From positions 1 through 36,029 of the IMG/VR virus record IMGVR_UViG_3300049893_003579: 36,029 bases of DNA. One strand, 5' to 3'. The stretch's first letter is position 1. Each line of letters begins with the position of its first letter. Shown here one piece after another: positions 13,524 to 22,339 of the stretch. The position numbers were made by a program, and so were the translations under genes. The stretch comes from a virus. The notes under the pieces were generated by a model. That model saw only the letters and a list, made by a program, of their open reading frames with translations. It had not been told where the DNA came from and made no database searches.

Positions 13524-16040
13524 CTATGAGCACTTCGTCCAACCACAAGCGGGATTCGTGCACTGGGGGCATCCAGCCGAGTAGGTGAGAGACTCTCCTC
13601 CACACTCTGGGCACTTCTTGTCGGAAGTGGACTTCGTGCCGTCGGGAATGTAGGTCTTCAGAACGCGAGCGATGACCCGCGAGAAGCTCTGCATGTCGCT
13701 GTGCTTGTCCTTCTGGAGCTGCTCCACGATGTACTGCACGGGAATGCCGTGGCGCAGGTTGAGGGACAGCGACCGGGTGAACGCTCCATAGAGCGGATTG
13801 GCAAATAGCTCCACCACATCCTTGAAGAGGAGACAGTCGTCCTCGCCGTAGGGAATCATCAAGTTGTAGGTGGCGACGCCCTCCTTCTTGCCGTTCTTGA
13901 TGAGCGTGCCTACCTTGCTCTTCTTGGGAACCTCGACATGCGAGGATAGACCACAGAAGATCTCGTAGGGAGCGCCCGCGAGCTTTCCCACCAGGACGAG
14001 GTAGGACTCAGGGCCGTCAGGTCCCTTCACGTTGATGCGATGGATGTCGCAGGGAAGCTCCTTGGGACGCTTGGGCGCGTGGTTCGGCTCAATCTTGGTG
14101 GGCTGTCCATCGGTCTTTTCCTCTTTCTTTGCACCAGCTGCGACCAAAACGCCGCTGCGAGATCCATCTCGGTAGACCGTGAAGCCTTTGCAGCCCGACT
14201 CCCAAGCTGTCATATAGACATCTGCAACAGTCTCTTTCGAGACGTCCGAGGGAAGGTTACAGGTCTTGCTGATGGCGTGGCACACCCACTTCTGCGCGGC
14301 AGCCTGGAGCTTGACAGAAGCTGTCCAGTCGATCTTGTCGGAAGTTGCGCCGTAATAGGGAGACGACTCGATCTGTTCTTCTGTGCAGCCGGTTGAGTCC
14401 ATCCACTGCTTAAAGCCGTGGTGGTAGACCTTGTACTCCTGCCACTTGTCGCCCAACTCGTCGATGAAGTCCACCCTCGACTGCACGTCAGTGGCCGTGA
14501 TCTTCTTGCGACGTGTATAGACGAGAAGGAACGCAGGCTCAATGCCGCTCGTCGTCTGGGTGACGACAGAGACCGAGCCAGCTGGGGCTGTCGTGGTGAG
14601 CGCGATGTTGCGCCGGCCGTACTTCTTCCAGCGTCGAGTGAGGTCAGGATCTTCCTCCATGATTCGACGGAGGAACGGGCTCTCTACCTCCATGTTCCAG
14701 TCGTAGACAGGGAATGTGCTGCGGTCTCTCGCCATGTCCACCGACGCAGAGTAGCCCGCAAGAGCAAGTTCTCTGTAGATCTTCTCAGTCTCCGCGATCG
14801 ACTCGGGCGAGCCGTACTTCACGCCGATCATTGCAAGAGCATCTCCCAGGCCTGTGACGCCGAGGCCCGTTCTTCTCCCGCCCGCAGTCGCTTCTCTGAT
14901 CTTCAACCAGAGATCGTGCTCGAGCCTCTTTACTGCTGTCGTCTCGGGATCTGCAGCAATCTTAGCGAGAATCTTGTCGATGGCCTCAAGCTCCAAGTCC
15001 ACAAGATCGTCCATCAGCTTCTGGGCCTTGTAAGACACCTCTCTGAAACGATCGAAGTCAAAATAGGCCAGCGAACCAAAGGGCTTGACCACGAACTTAG
15101 TCAGATTGAGAAGCAGAAGACGACACGAGTCGTATGCACTCAGGATCAGCTCGCTGCATGGATTGGTGGAGACGTTTGCATATCCCTTGCTGGCATACGC
15201 CTCAGTGGGAGTCCACTTGGTGACAGTGTCCCAGAAGAGAAGACCGGGCTCAGCAGAGGACCAGGCCGAGTCGACGATCTGCTCCCAGACTGCCTTGGCC
15301 TTGACCACCTTGGTGATCTTTGCCTGCTGCACAGGAACGTCGACGGGCCACTGGAGAGTATAATCGGCATCTGCCTTGACGGCCTTCATAAAGTCGTCGG
15401 TGATCCTGATGGAGATGTTGGCACCCGTCACCTTCTTCAGGTCACGCTTGATGTTGATGAAAGTCTCGATTTCCGGGTGCTTCACAGAGATGGTGAGCAT
15501 CAGAGCACCCCGGCGGCCGCCCTGGGCCACCTCACGGCAGGTGTTGCTGAACCGCTCCATGAAGATGCCGATGCCATCGGTGGTTCCGGCAGCATTGGCA
15601 GTCTTCTCTCCCTTTGGGCGAATAGTGGAGATGTCAAAGCCGACTCCTCCACGTCGCTTCATGATCTGAGCTTGCTCCTGATCAGCATACAGGATTCCGC
15701 CGTAGGAATCCTGGGGTGCATCAATGACGAAGCAGTTTGACAGGGACTGCATCTTGTAGGGATTGCCCATGGCAGACATGGGTGAACCCTGCGGGACGAT
15801 CTCCCACGAAGAGAGGTGTGACAGGATCTCCGAGAACGTCATGCTGTTCGGATACTTCTTCTCGATGCGTGCAAACTCGCTGGCAAGCCGCTTGTGCATG
15901 TCAGCGGGGGTGGCCTCGAGGAGATGCCCTTCCCCGTCACGCAGCGCGTACTTCGACACGAAGACGCTTGCTGCCAGCTCATCGCCCTTGAAGTAATCCA
16001 GAGATGCCGTGTATGCCTCGTCGCGAGTGTATGTCGTCAT
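13524..16040 (-). CDS. nrdJ: adenosylcobalamin-dependent (class II) ribonucleotide reductase
   Basis: An 838-aa class II ribonucleotide reductase, reducing ribonucleotides to deoxyribonucleotides with B12 as radical source and no oxygen requirement. Seen are the N-terminal redox cysteine in L-S-N-C103-F-V-I, G-G-V-G-F-D-I-S at 131-138, N-P-C-S-E near 293 (active-site Cys and Glu), C-R-L-L-L-L-N-L after it, and a C-terminal cysteine cluster C-P-E-C-G-G ... C-P-Q-C ... C that matches the zinc/redox tail of NrdJ. Full length for the family. No partner R2 gene is needed or seen. The start at 16040 has a GA-rich stretch upstream. It ends with TAG and is followed by the GIY-YIG insertion. Confidence 0.95.
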   Translation of the reverse strand: MTTYTRDEAYTASLDYFKGDELAASVFVSKYALRDGEGHLLEATPADMHKRLASEFARIEKKYPNSMTFSEILSHLSSWEIVPQGSPMSAMGNPYKMQSLSNCFVIDAPQDSYGGILYADQEQAQIMKRRGGVGFDISTIRPKGEKTANAAGTTDGIGIFMERFSNTCREVAQGGRRGALMLTISVKHPEIETFINIKRDLKKVTGANISIRITDDFMKAVKADADYTLQWPVDVPVQQAKITKVVKAKAVWEQIVDSAWSSAEPGLLFWDTVTKWTPTEAYASKGYANVSTNPCSELILSAYDSCRLLLLNLTKFVVKPFGSLAYFDFDRFREVSYKAQKLMDDLVDLELEAIDKILAKIAADPETTAVKRLEHDLWLKIREATAGGRRTGLGVTGLGDALAMIGVKYGSPESIAETEKIYRELALAGYSASVDMARDRSTFPVYDWNMEVESPFLRRIMEEDPDLTRRWKKYGRRNIALTTTAPAGSVSVVTQTTSGIEPAFLLVYTRRKKITATDVQSRVDFIDELGDKWQEYKVYHHGFKQWMDSTGCTEEQIESSPYYGATSDKIDWTASVKLQAAAQKWVCHAISKTCNLPSDVSKETVADVYMTAWESGCKGFTVYRDGSRSGVLVAAGAKKEEKTDGQPTKIEPNHAPKRPKELPCDIHRINVKGPDGPESYLVLVGKLAGAPYEIFCGLSSHVEVPKKSKVGTLIKNGKKEGVATYNLMIPYGEDDCLLFKDVVELFANPLYGAFTRSLSLNLRHGIPVQYIVEQLQKDKHSDMQSFSRVIARVLKTYIPDGTKSTSDKKCPECGGESLTYSAGCPQCTNPACGWTKCS

Positions 16041-16091
16041 TCTTCTCTCTCTCTGCGGATAGCTCAGTAACTATAGCTCGAGCTCGATCTG

Positions 16092-17516
16092 TCAGTTGTC
16101 ATCGTCGCCCTTCTTCTTGTCAGGGAAGGCGTTCTTCATTTCCTTCCAGCGCTCGAGGAGGAGCTTCTTTCGTGCGTCTACTTCAGGCTGGACGTCGGGT
16201 TCTGGGGCGTCTGCATTTCCAACGATCTCAAATGTACTTCGTGCTGTATTCATCTTGACTGGAAAAACGAGACCGTCTCTTCCGGCACGATTCTTGGCGA
16301 CGTAGAGCCTGCCCCATCCGGTCGCCTTTTCATGTGGTTTGCGCGAGACTGACACAATCAAATCACAGATCATCGCTTTGCCGTACGCCTCTGACATGTT
16401 GGTCATGTCGATGACGTCAGCATTTGCTCCCTCTTTGTTGGACTGAGAGGCAGTCCAGATCGGAATTCCCAAGTCCATCGCAAGAGCGCGCAATTCCTCA
16501 TACACCAGCTTAAGCTCATGACGAAGAGATTCGAACTGTCTCGAGGACCGCATGATGTCAGCGTAGTCGATGATCACCATGTCGGGAATGAAGCCACGCA
16601 GAGACAACTTTTCGATGTGCGCGCGGAGAGTGTGGACAGTCGCTGTATTGGTCGGATACTCCTTGATGAATAGTCGACCCAGAGCATTGGTGTCGTAGAA
16701 CTCCTTGACTCTGTCCTTGTTGTCCATCACTTCGTTTGAGTCAATGGCACACAGATTGGAATCATACCGAATGCCGACTGACGTCTCAGACAGCTCAAAT
16801 GTGTAGTGCAGGACGTTCTTTCCAGCTCGAAGGGCATTAGCACCGATCATCACCAAGAAGTGAGATTTGCCGCTGCCGCTGGCTCCGACAACACAGTGCA
16901 GCTCGCCCTTGCCGCTGCCTCCCTGAAGGATCTCCTTCTTGTCAAGTTCGGGCAGTCCCGTCGGAATGGTGTCTCGTCGGAGATGAGTGAAACGAGCGTC
17001 CAGCTCGTTGAAGAAGTCGTGTCCCACAGAGGGCGTGGTGCCGACCTGGACTGCCTTCTTGATGATCTCGACGATCTCTTCGTACTTTCCCACCTGCATC
17101 TTGTCGATTGATGCTTCCAGCGCCTTCTTCAGCGACTGCTTTCGACAAAACTCTAGGGCTCGATCCTTGACGTACGGGAGATCGCCGGGATCGGGATTGT
17201 GACGAATGCGTTGGAGATACTCGACGATCTGGTCACGAAGAATGACATCGGTTCCAACCTTCAGGTCGTCCCGAATGATGGTGACGAGAAGCTGTAGAGT
17301 CGGAAATGTCTTGTACTTCTTTGAGTGAGCAAAGAACCTCTCTGCCAGAAACTTGAGGTAGTTGAGCTCAAAGTATGAGTTGTCGACCACCTCGAGCATC
17401 TGTTCAGCCCACTTGTGATCAGTCAAGAGAGCCTGGATCAACTTTTCTTGAAAGGACTTCCCGAACTGGCCGAAGGTCACTCCCGACGGCTTGGTCGTCA
17501 CTTCACTGTCTGACAT
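16092..17516 (-). CDS. replicative DNA helicase (DnaB / T4 gp41 type)
   Basis: A 474-aa ring helicase that unwinds DNA at the phage fork. The N-terminal 160 residues are helical, as in the DnaB scaffold domain. The RecA-like core has Walker A G-A-S-G-S-G-K-S at 211-218, F-E-L-S-E near 240 and Walker B M-V-I-I-D-Y at 313-318, followed by the Q-S-N-K sensor segment (W-T-A-S-Q-S-N-K-E). The C terminus is charged and ends in D-D-D. The ATG at 17516 is five bases after the FEN nuclease stop, with AGGAGA upstream. No primase domain is fused; a primase is not seen in the window. Confidence 0.93.
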   Translation of the reverse strand: MSDSEVTTKPSGVTFGQFGKSFQEKLIQALLTDHKWAEQMLEVVDNSYFELNYLKFLAERFFAHSKKYKTFPTLQLLVTIIRDDLKVGTDVILRDQIVEYLQRIRHNPDPGDLPYVKDRALEFCRKQSLKKALEASIDKMQVGKYEEIVEIIKKAVQVGTTPSVGHDFFNELDARFTHLRRDTIPTGLPELDKKEILQGGSGKGELHCVVGASGSGKSHFLVMIGANALRAGKNVLHYTFELSETSVGIRYDSNLCAIDSNEVMDNKDRVKEFYDTNALGRLFIKEYPTNTATVHTLRAHIEKLSLRGFIPDMVIIDYADIMRSSRQFESLRHELKLVYEELRALAMDLGIPIWTASQSNKEGANADVIDMTNMSEAYGKAMICDLIVSVSRKPHEKATGWGRLYVAKNRAGRDGLVFPVKMNTARSTFEIVGNADAPEPDVQPEVDARKKLLLERWKEMKNAFPDKKKGDDDN

Positions 17517-17521
17517 CTAGT

Positions 17522-18493
17522 TCAGTCTCCTGATCGGAATTTCAGCCCGTCAACGCAGCGAAGATCCATCATGATTCCATCGACGCTGAAGTCATTGATT
17601 CCCTCCTTGATGAGGGCTCGTAGTAGACCCATCTTATCGAAAGAGGGGGCAAATGTATTCATGATGTTGTCTACCTTGGATGCTTGGGTCGCGGACAACA
17701 TTGAACCGTCAAGGTGAACGAGCTTCCAGTTCCGCTTGACATCCTCGCTAGACTCGACGATCCTTCTGTAGATGGCTGATTCTCTAGAATGCGCTGCGGC
17801 ATAGCTGAGAACATCCTGCACTAGAACAGTCTCGTCAGAGCCGAGAACAGGAAACTTTTTAGCTGCTGTCTTGAAACCCACACCATCGACACCTGGGACA
17901 TTGTCTCCCGAGTCTCCGCACACCGCTTTGGCAACTGCAAAGTTGTGAGCTTTGATCCGGTACTCTTCGAAGATGTCGTCGGCGGTGACGAAGTTCTTGC
18001 GATGAAACGAATAGAGACGTGTCTTGTCATCCAGCAGCTGGTACATATCTTTGTCTGACGACGCGACAATCTTCTGCTGGTCTCTGAGGGGTCCCCGACA
18101 CAGATAAGCTACGACGTCATCTCCCTCGCAGTCGGACACATAGATCTGACAGACGGGAAGACACTTGAGCATTGACAGCAGGGAGATGAGCTGATGCTTC
18201 TTGTTGTCGTCTGAGTCTGGAATGTCATCACCATAGAAGCGATTGAGCTTCTCTGGCTTTCTGTTCAGCTTGTACTCCGAGTACAGGGCGCGCCTGCGCT
18301 GGGACCCGCCTCCCTCCCAGGCAACGTAGATCGCTCTTGGGCTCTGTTCTCTAGCAAGCTTCTGAAGCGTCTTGAGGAAGCCTATGCAGCCTCCCATCTG
18401 ATAGCCGTGCGCGCTCATCTGCGGATAAGCAGAGTAAGCGCGCACAAAGGCGTTCATCGCGTCGATGATCAGGACGGGTCTCTCGTCTGACAT
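17522..18493 (-). CDS. 5'-3' exonuclease / FEN family nuclease (T4 RNase H-like)
   Basis: A 323-aa flap nuclease, probably removing RNA primers and flaps. The metal-binding acids of the FEN family are present in order: D11 (L-I-I-D-A-M-N), E123-G-D125-D126, S-D147-K-D149 and G-D194-S-G-D197-N-V-P-G, followed by the helix-hairpin-helix G-V-D-G-V-G-F-K-T-A at 201-210 that binds DNA. It is a separate gene rather than the N-terminal domain of Pol I, which fits the separate exonuclease-less polymerase at 22665-23885. A strong hairpin separates it from the upstream dUTPase. Confidence 0.93.
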   Translation of the reverse strand: MSDERPVLIIDAMNAFVRAYSAYPQMSAHGYQMGGCIGFLKTLQKLAREQSPRAIYVAWEGGGSQRRRALYSEYKLNRKPEKLNRFYGDDIPDSDDNKKHQLISLLSMLKCLPVCQIYVSDCEGDDVVAYLCRGPLRDQQKIVASSDKDMYQLLDDKTRLYSFHRKNFVTADDIFEEYRIKAHNFAVAKAVCGDSGDNVPGVDGVGFKTAAKKFPVLGSDETVLVQDVLSYAAAHSRESAIYRRIVESSEDVKRNWKLVHLDGSMLSATQASKVDNIMNTFAPSFDKMGLLRALIKEGINDFSVDGIMMDLRCVDGLKFRSGD

Positions 18494-18532
18494 GTCGCCA
18501 ATGTACTTCGCTCAGACGACGATCTTTAAGCA

Positions 18533-18565
18533 ATCGTGCCTCATCCTACAAGGGTGAAGCACGAT
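18533..18565. terminator. 14-bp near-perfect hairpin between dut and the FEN gene
   Basis: ATCGTGCCTCATCC (18533-18546) pairs with 18552-18565 over 13 of 14 positions around the loop TACAA. It lies 13 nt after the dUTPase stop and 39 nt before the FEN start. No clear U run follows on the minus strand (TTGCTTAAAG), so it may be a partial terminator, an RNA processing site or a stabiliser. Confidence 0.5.
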
Positions 18566-18578
18566 CTTGAGAAGTGCA

Positions 18579-19058
18579 TCAGGTGCCCGTGCTGCCGAAG
18601 CCGCCAGCTGCTCGCGTTGTGTCGGACAGCGAATCGGACTTTCTGAATTCAGCACGAAAAATCGGAGAAAAGACCAACTGAGCAATCCTATCGCCTTTCT
18701 TGACGATAAACTCATCATGGCCCGTGTTCTTCAAAATGACCTTGATCTCACCCCGATAGTCGTTGTCGATAGTTCCGGGCTCGTTCAAGACCATGACGCC
18801 GTGTTTGGCAGCGAGGCCTGAGCGGGAGCGAATCTGTGCCTCAAAGCCCTTGGGCATCTCCAGAAAGAGTCCCGTCGGGATGATCTCCCAGCCCTGGGGT
18901 GCGATAGAGACGCGTTCCTCGTTATTCGCGACAAGGTCGCATCCCGCTGAGCCAGCTGTCTGGTAGATCGGAGGAGACTCTGTGCCCGAGAACTTGACGT
19001 CTAGAACGACTGTGTAGTCGAATCCCTGATAGGCGTTGGGTTTCTTCTCAGACTGCAT
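18579..19058 (-). CDS. dut: dUTPase (dUTP diphosphatase)
   Basis: A 159-aa trimeric-type dUTPase that hydrolyses dUTP to dUMP, the ThyX substrate. All five motifs are present: A-G-S-A-G-C-D-L at 35-42, R-S-R-S-G-L-A at 77-83, G-T-I-D-N-D-Y-R-G at 95-103, G-D-R-I-A-Q-L-V at 122-129, and R-A-A-G-G-F-G-S-T-G at 149-158. ATG 19058 is preferred because GGAGG lies five bases upstream; ATG 19061 is only two bases from it. The start lies inside the last codons of uvsX, whose stop at 19048-19050 it overlaps by 11 nt, so the two are coupled. Motif 1 has Cys where Tyr or Phe is usual. Confidence 0.94.
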   Translation of the reverse strand: MQSEKKPNAYQGFDYTVVLDVKFSGTESPPIYQTAGSAGCDLVANNEERVSIAPQGWEIIPTGLFLEMPKGFEAQIRSRSGLAAKHGVMVLNEPGTIDNDYRGEIKVILKNTGHDEFIVKKGDRIAQLVFSPIFRAEFRKSDSLSDTTRAAGGFGSTGT

Positions 19059-20331
19059 CATCGCCTCCATCATCCTCGGGCTCCTCACCGACTTCTGCGG
19101 CTGTCGAGTCACCGTAGTCGACCGTCAGAGCGCCGTCGACCACCTTCATGACGTAGGGACCGTACGTCTCATCTTTCATGAGCTTGCCGAAGTCATTCTT
19201 GTAGAACTTCTTCTCCGCTACGACTACACCGTCGCCGTCGACGACCATGAGCTCTTTCCAGGCACTTGAACCCGTGATCTTAGCAGAGAGCTTTCGGACC
19301 TTTCCTCCCGGCTGCTTCTCCTCCCAGACAGCGCCCAGGAAGTCCTTTGACTGCTCGCACCATGCCCTGCACTCGTCGAAGAGGTACTCATCCTCCACGA
19401 TCCCCTTGCCGAAGATGATGTCAAATTCACACTTGCGGAAGGGAGCTGCAACCTTGTTCTTTTTCACAGTCGCGATGACGTGAATTCCGATCACGTTGCC
19501 CTTGCTGTCCTTTACCTGCGTGCCGCTAGTAAGCCGAATGCGAATCGAGGAGTGATACGGAATAGCTTTGCCACCAGGCGTCGTGGTCGGATCTCCATGA
19601 GTGACGCCAATTGCGTCTCTCAGCTGGTTGATGCACAGGAGAGTGACATTGTTCTGACCGATCACGCCGGTCAGCTTCCGCATGCCCTTGGAGATGGTGC
19701 GCGCTTGAAGTCCAATCGTGTTCTGATCATACTCTCCGTCAAGCTCAGCCCGAGGTGACGTAGCTGCCACAGAGTCCCAGATCACAAGGATTGAAATGTC
19801 CTTGTCGACGACCGACTTTGCCTTGAGAATGGTCGACTCGATGATGGTGAAGACCTCCTCCGTGCAGTGAGAATCGCAGTAGACAAAGCGCTTGCGCACG
19901 TCGATGCCCATTGCACCCAGTTTCTGAACTGGGGTAGCATTCTCAGTATCGATGTAGACGACCAAACCGCCCAACTTCTGGACGTTGGCTGCTGCATGAT
20001 AGGCAAGGTGTGACTTGCCGCCTGACGGGATGCCCGCAATCTCGATGATGCGCCCCTCGGGCCATCCTCCGCCGAAAGCATTCTTGATCGCATAGTTGAG
20101 CTGAATGGAGCCCGTGTCAAGCCAGCGCTTGACGATAGTGGGCGCTGTCATCTCACTCAGATTGTAGGCCACGCGCGACCCGAACTCCTTGTTGATGTCC
20201 TTGATGAGAGAGGACACCATAGAGTCAATGTCGACCTTCTTGCCAGTCGATTCGCCTTCGTCTCGTGTCGGCGTGAGAGCCTTCTCGGAGTCAATGTTGA
20301 CAGCTCCGGCTTTGTCCTTCTTTGCAGCCAT
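19048..20331 (-). CDS. uvsX: UvsX/RecA-like recombinase
   Basis: A 427-aa RecA-family strand-exchange protein. Walker A G-I-P-S-G-G-K-S is at 100-107 just after F-G-G-G-W-P-E-G-R-I-I-E-I-A, Walker B I-L-V-I-W-D-S at 181-187, and the DNA-binding loop region contains N-N-V-T-L-L-C-I-N-Q-L-R and T-P-G-G-K-A-I-P. The C terminus is very acidic (E-E-P-E-D-D-G-G-D-D), as in UvsX and RecA. It stands directly downstream of the gp32-like SSB gene, with which UvsX normally cooperates. No UvsY-like mediator is recognised; one of the small unknown genes could fill that role. Confidence 0.93.
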   Translation of the reverse strand: MAAKKDKAGAVNIDSEKALTPTRDEGESTGKKVDIDSMVSSLIKDINKEFGSRVAYNLSEMTAPTIVKRWLDTGSIQLNYAIKNAFGGGWPEGRIIEIAGIPSGGKSHLAYHAAANVQKLGGLVVYIDTENATPVQKLGAMGIDVRKRFVYCDSHCTEEVFTIIESTILKAKSVVDKDISILVIWDSVAATSPRAELDGEYDQNTIGLQARTISKGMRKLTGVIGQNNVTLLCINQLRDAIGVTHGDPTTTPGGKAIPYHSSIRIRLTSGTQVKDSKGNVIGIHVIATVKKNKVAAPFRKCEFDIIFGKGIVEDEYLFDECRAWCEQSKDFLGAVWEEKQPGGKVRKLSAKITGSSAWKELMVVDGDGVVVAEKKFYKNDFGKLMKDETYGPYVMKVVDGALTVDYGDSTAAEVGEEPEDDGGDDAV

Positions 20332-20374
20332 GGTCGCCCTTTCGTCTGAAAGTGAAGATAAGAGATGCAGAGAA

Positions 20375-20396
20375 GGCGGGAGCTCTCGCTCCCGCC
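20375..20396 (-). terminator. GC-rich terminator-like hairpin after the SSB gene
   Basis: On the minus strand GGCGGGAGC-GAGA-GCTCCCGCC forms a perfect 9-bp stem with a GNRA tetraloop, followed by TTCTCT. It begins 19 nt after the SSB stop and lies before uvsX. It may end part of the SSB transcripts so that SSB is made in excess, or protect the 3' end. Confidence 0.6.
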
Positions 20397-20414
20397 CGTC
20401 TCAAACGCATACTG

Positions 20415-21308
20415 TCAGCCGAGCTCGTTCAGCTCGTCGAAAGCTGCATCGATTGCCGACTTGGACGCGTCTGTCTTGGACTTCTCAGTCTTGGACTTCG
20501 TCTTGGTCTCAGCCTTGGGAGAAGCTGCAGCGGGAGCTTCTGCCTTGAGCTCGGTCTGAAGAGCGTCAAGATTCTCCTGGACTTGAGGTCCGCGAGTCTC
20601 TCCGCCCTCATGGGAAGGCTCTGCATCACCCGAGAGGTACTTCGTGAGAATCGCCTCGATCTCCTTGGTCGAACGGGGCTTCCACATGTCATCAATGTTG
20701 GGAGTCGATGCCAGCCACTTGCTGACCTGCTCTTCAGTGACGCCCGGCCAAGAAGACAGCTTCGAAGCTGCTGGTGCAGCGTCGACCTTGGTGTCAAGAG
20801 TCGGCTTACCCTTGAAGGACTTTCCCGGAACCTGAGAGATCGTCACCTTGAGGTCGCGTCCCTTCTCGGGGTGAAGGATGTCGCCGACCCACTCGTCCAC
20901 AAAGAATCCGAGCATGCGGCTGTTGATGGTCTTGGACATCGCCCAGACCTGAACGCCCTTGGCCTCCTCACCGCGGACGATGATGGGCACGTATGCCTTC
21001 ATCTTCGCAGACATCTCCTTGGCCTGCTCCCGATCCTCGGGATTCTTGCTGCTCCACAGCTTCTTGAGAAACTCGTCGATGGGATCTGGCTTCCCGAATT
21101 GCTTTGGCGACAGGAAACACTCCTTGCCAAGGTAGTACTGCCAGCGCTCGATGAACGGCATACCGTCCTCCAAGAGCGCGCTGGGCCAGGGGATCGCCCT
21201 TACGATGTAAGTCCCAATTCCGGGCTTCCAGAGCTGAACTGCCGAAGTCGTCTTCTCACCATTGAGCTGAGCCACGCGACGCTTGATTGCTTCAAGATCC
21301 AATGCCAT
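20415..21308 (-). CDS. single-stranded DNA-binding protein (T4 gp32-like)
   Basis: A 297-aa ssDNA-binding protein. The N terminus (M-A-L-D-L-E-A-I-K-R-R-V-A-Q-L-N) and the following L-W-K-P-G-I-G-T-Y-I-V-R-A-I-P-W match gp32-type proteins of T4-like phages. The middle has an F-L-S-P-K / G-V-Q-V-W-A-M-S-K-T core consistent with the OB fold. I do not see the full gp32 zinc cysteine set. The last 60 residues are Ala/Lys/Thr-rich and end in A-F-D-E-L-N-E-L-G, an acidic tip that usually binds partner proteins. ATG 21308 has GAGGA four bases upstream; an upstream in-frame extension is not protein-like. A structured 140-nt leader precedes it. Confidence 0.85.
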   Translation of the reverse strand: MALDLEAIKRRVAQLNGEKTTSAVQLWKPGIGTYIVRAIPWPSALLEDGMPFIERWQYYLGKECFLSPKQFGKPDPIDEFLKKLWSSKNPEDREQAKEMSAKMKAYVPIIVRGEEAKGVQVWAMSKTINSRMLGFFVDEWVGDILHPEKGRDLKVTISQVPGKSFKGKPTLDTKVDAAPAASKLSSWPGVTEEQVSKWLASTPNIDDMWKPRSTKEIEAILTKYLSGDAEPSHEGGETRGPQVQENLDALQTELKAEAPAAASPKAETKTKSKTEKSKTDASKSAIDAAFDELNELG

Positions 21309-21350
21309 GTTGTCCTCTTTTCCTTTGTCCTGTTTCCTGAGTCCACTTCG

Positions 21351-21393
21351 CCAAGTCACCTCGACAACCTTGTGAGTCACCGTTGCGACTTGG
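21351..21393 (-). promoter_or_regulatory. structured leader of the SSB gene
   Basis: The 140-nt gap before the SSB start contains an inverted repeat CCAAGTC (21351-21357) / GACTTGG (21387-21393) with a nested CAAC/GTTG pair, and the direct repeat GGTGACT on the minus strand. T4 gp32 represses its own translation by binding a structured leader, so this may be an analogous operator; that link is inference. No clear promoter is visible. Confidence 0.4.
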
Positions 21394-21448
21394 CTACCCT
21401 ACTTTGCCGTTGACCGATTGTTTCAGTGAAGATGCAGCCCCGAACTCA

Positions 21449-21706
21449 CTATTTCCAGCGAGATGACTTCTTCTTCCGCTTGCTGTCAGCTGACGCGCCC
21501 AACGGAAGCATTGGCCCTGGGATGTTTCCAGCGACGTTTGCCTCGTCCACTTCGCCCTCGACCTTGCCTTTTCCCTTGCCTGTGCCCGCATCGTTCGTCG
21601 GGTCGTCAGGGTCCTTATCAGCAAGGAGTTGATTGGGAACTCGATCGTTCGCCTCAACTTCAGCCAAGACCCCTCTGATGAACCGACTAAGAAGCGATTT
21701 GCTCAC
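21449..21706 (-). CDS. small hypothetical protein
   Basis: An 85-aa protein starting with GTG at 21706. The first 20 residues (M-S-K-S-L-L-S-R-F-I-R-G-V-L-A-E-V-E) form a likely amphipathic helix resembling N termini of several small phage proteins. A Gly/Lys/Asp-rich disordered middle (D-A-G-T-G-K-G-K-G-K) and a basic K-R-K-K-K-S-S-R-W-K end follow. There is no good Shine-Dalgarno. The plausible N terminus and its place between HD and SSB genes support it, but it could be shorter. Confidence 0.5.
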   Translation of the reverse strand: MSKSLLSRFIRGVLAEVEANDRVPNQLLADKDPDDPTNDAGTGKGKGKVEGEVDEANVAGNIPGPMLPLGASADSKRKKKSSRWK

Positions 21707-21751
21707 GAAATAAGTATGGAGGAGAGCCCAATTTGTCAGCAGAAGTTGGAC

Positions 21752-22339
21752 TCACCCTGCTTTTTCTTGCTTGCACGAAACAAGATCAGCAGCATGCACG
21801 ATGTCAGCGAGAAGGGGCTCCTGCATCTTGTAGGGAGCATTCGTCTCATCATACTGACCGTCATTAAGCTTGATCGCCAAGAACTCAGCTTGTGTGAGCT
21901 TGAGACCGAAGTGCTGACACAGCCAGACGCCCCGATCGGGGATCGTCATGTACTGCATTTCCTTGTTCTTCTTGTACATCTCTCCCAGCTTTTCACGATG
22001 CCAATCGGAGTCCTGCGGGAGGTAGTAATCATTCTCGTGATCGCCCACCTTGCCGAGGTCGTGAAACAAACAGCCGATGATGAGTGAGTCACGCGGCACA
22101 TTGTATTCAAACGCCTTGCACAGCTTGAGGGCATTCGTGAGAACTCTCAGTGAATGGTCAACCAGGCCGCCAGGGAAAGCAGCATGATACTCCTTTCGAG
22201 AAGAAGCAGGACAGAGTGCAAGACGCTCTCCCAGCGTGTCCACGAGGTCAAGGGCGGCCTCTGAACGGTCTCCAAGCTTCTCGCACAGCGAGCGAAACTT
22301 GTCAAAATTGGCAGCGATCTCTTCGGGGGTCAATGACAT
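21752..22339 (-). CDS. HD-domain metal-dependent phosphohydrolase
   Basis: A 195-aa HD-domain protein. The metal ligands are visible: H62 in G-G-L-V-D-H, the H93-D94 doublet in L-F-H-D-L-G-K, and D185 in V-H-A-A-D-L. HD enzymes cleave phosphate esters of nucleotides or cyclic nucleotides. In phage replication blocks they often remove 5' phosphates from dNMPs or degrade signalling nucleotides, but the substrate cannot be told here. A hairpin covers the start codon. It lies between the zinc-ribbon protein and the SSB genes in the replication cluster. Confidence 0.85.
   Translation of the reverse strand: MSLTPEEIAANFDKFRSLCEKLGDRSEAALDLVDTLGERLALCPASSRKEYHAAFPGGLVDHSLRVLTNALKLCKAFEYNVPRDSLIIGCLFHDLGKVGDHENDYYLPQDSDWHREKLGEMYKKNKEMQYMTIPDRGVWLCQHFGLKLTQAEFLAIKLNDGQYDETNAPYKMQEPLLADIVHAADLVSCKQEKAG

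Noticed and set aside
14418-15740. A 440-codon plus-strand open frame opposite the RNR gene.
   Set aside because: It is a shadow of the highly conserved nrdJ coding strand with no recognisable protein features.
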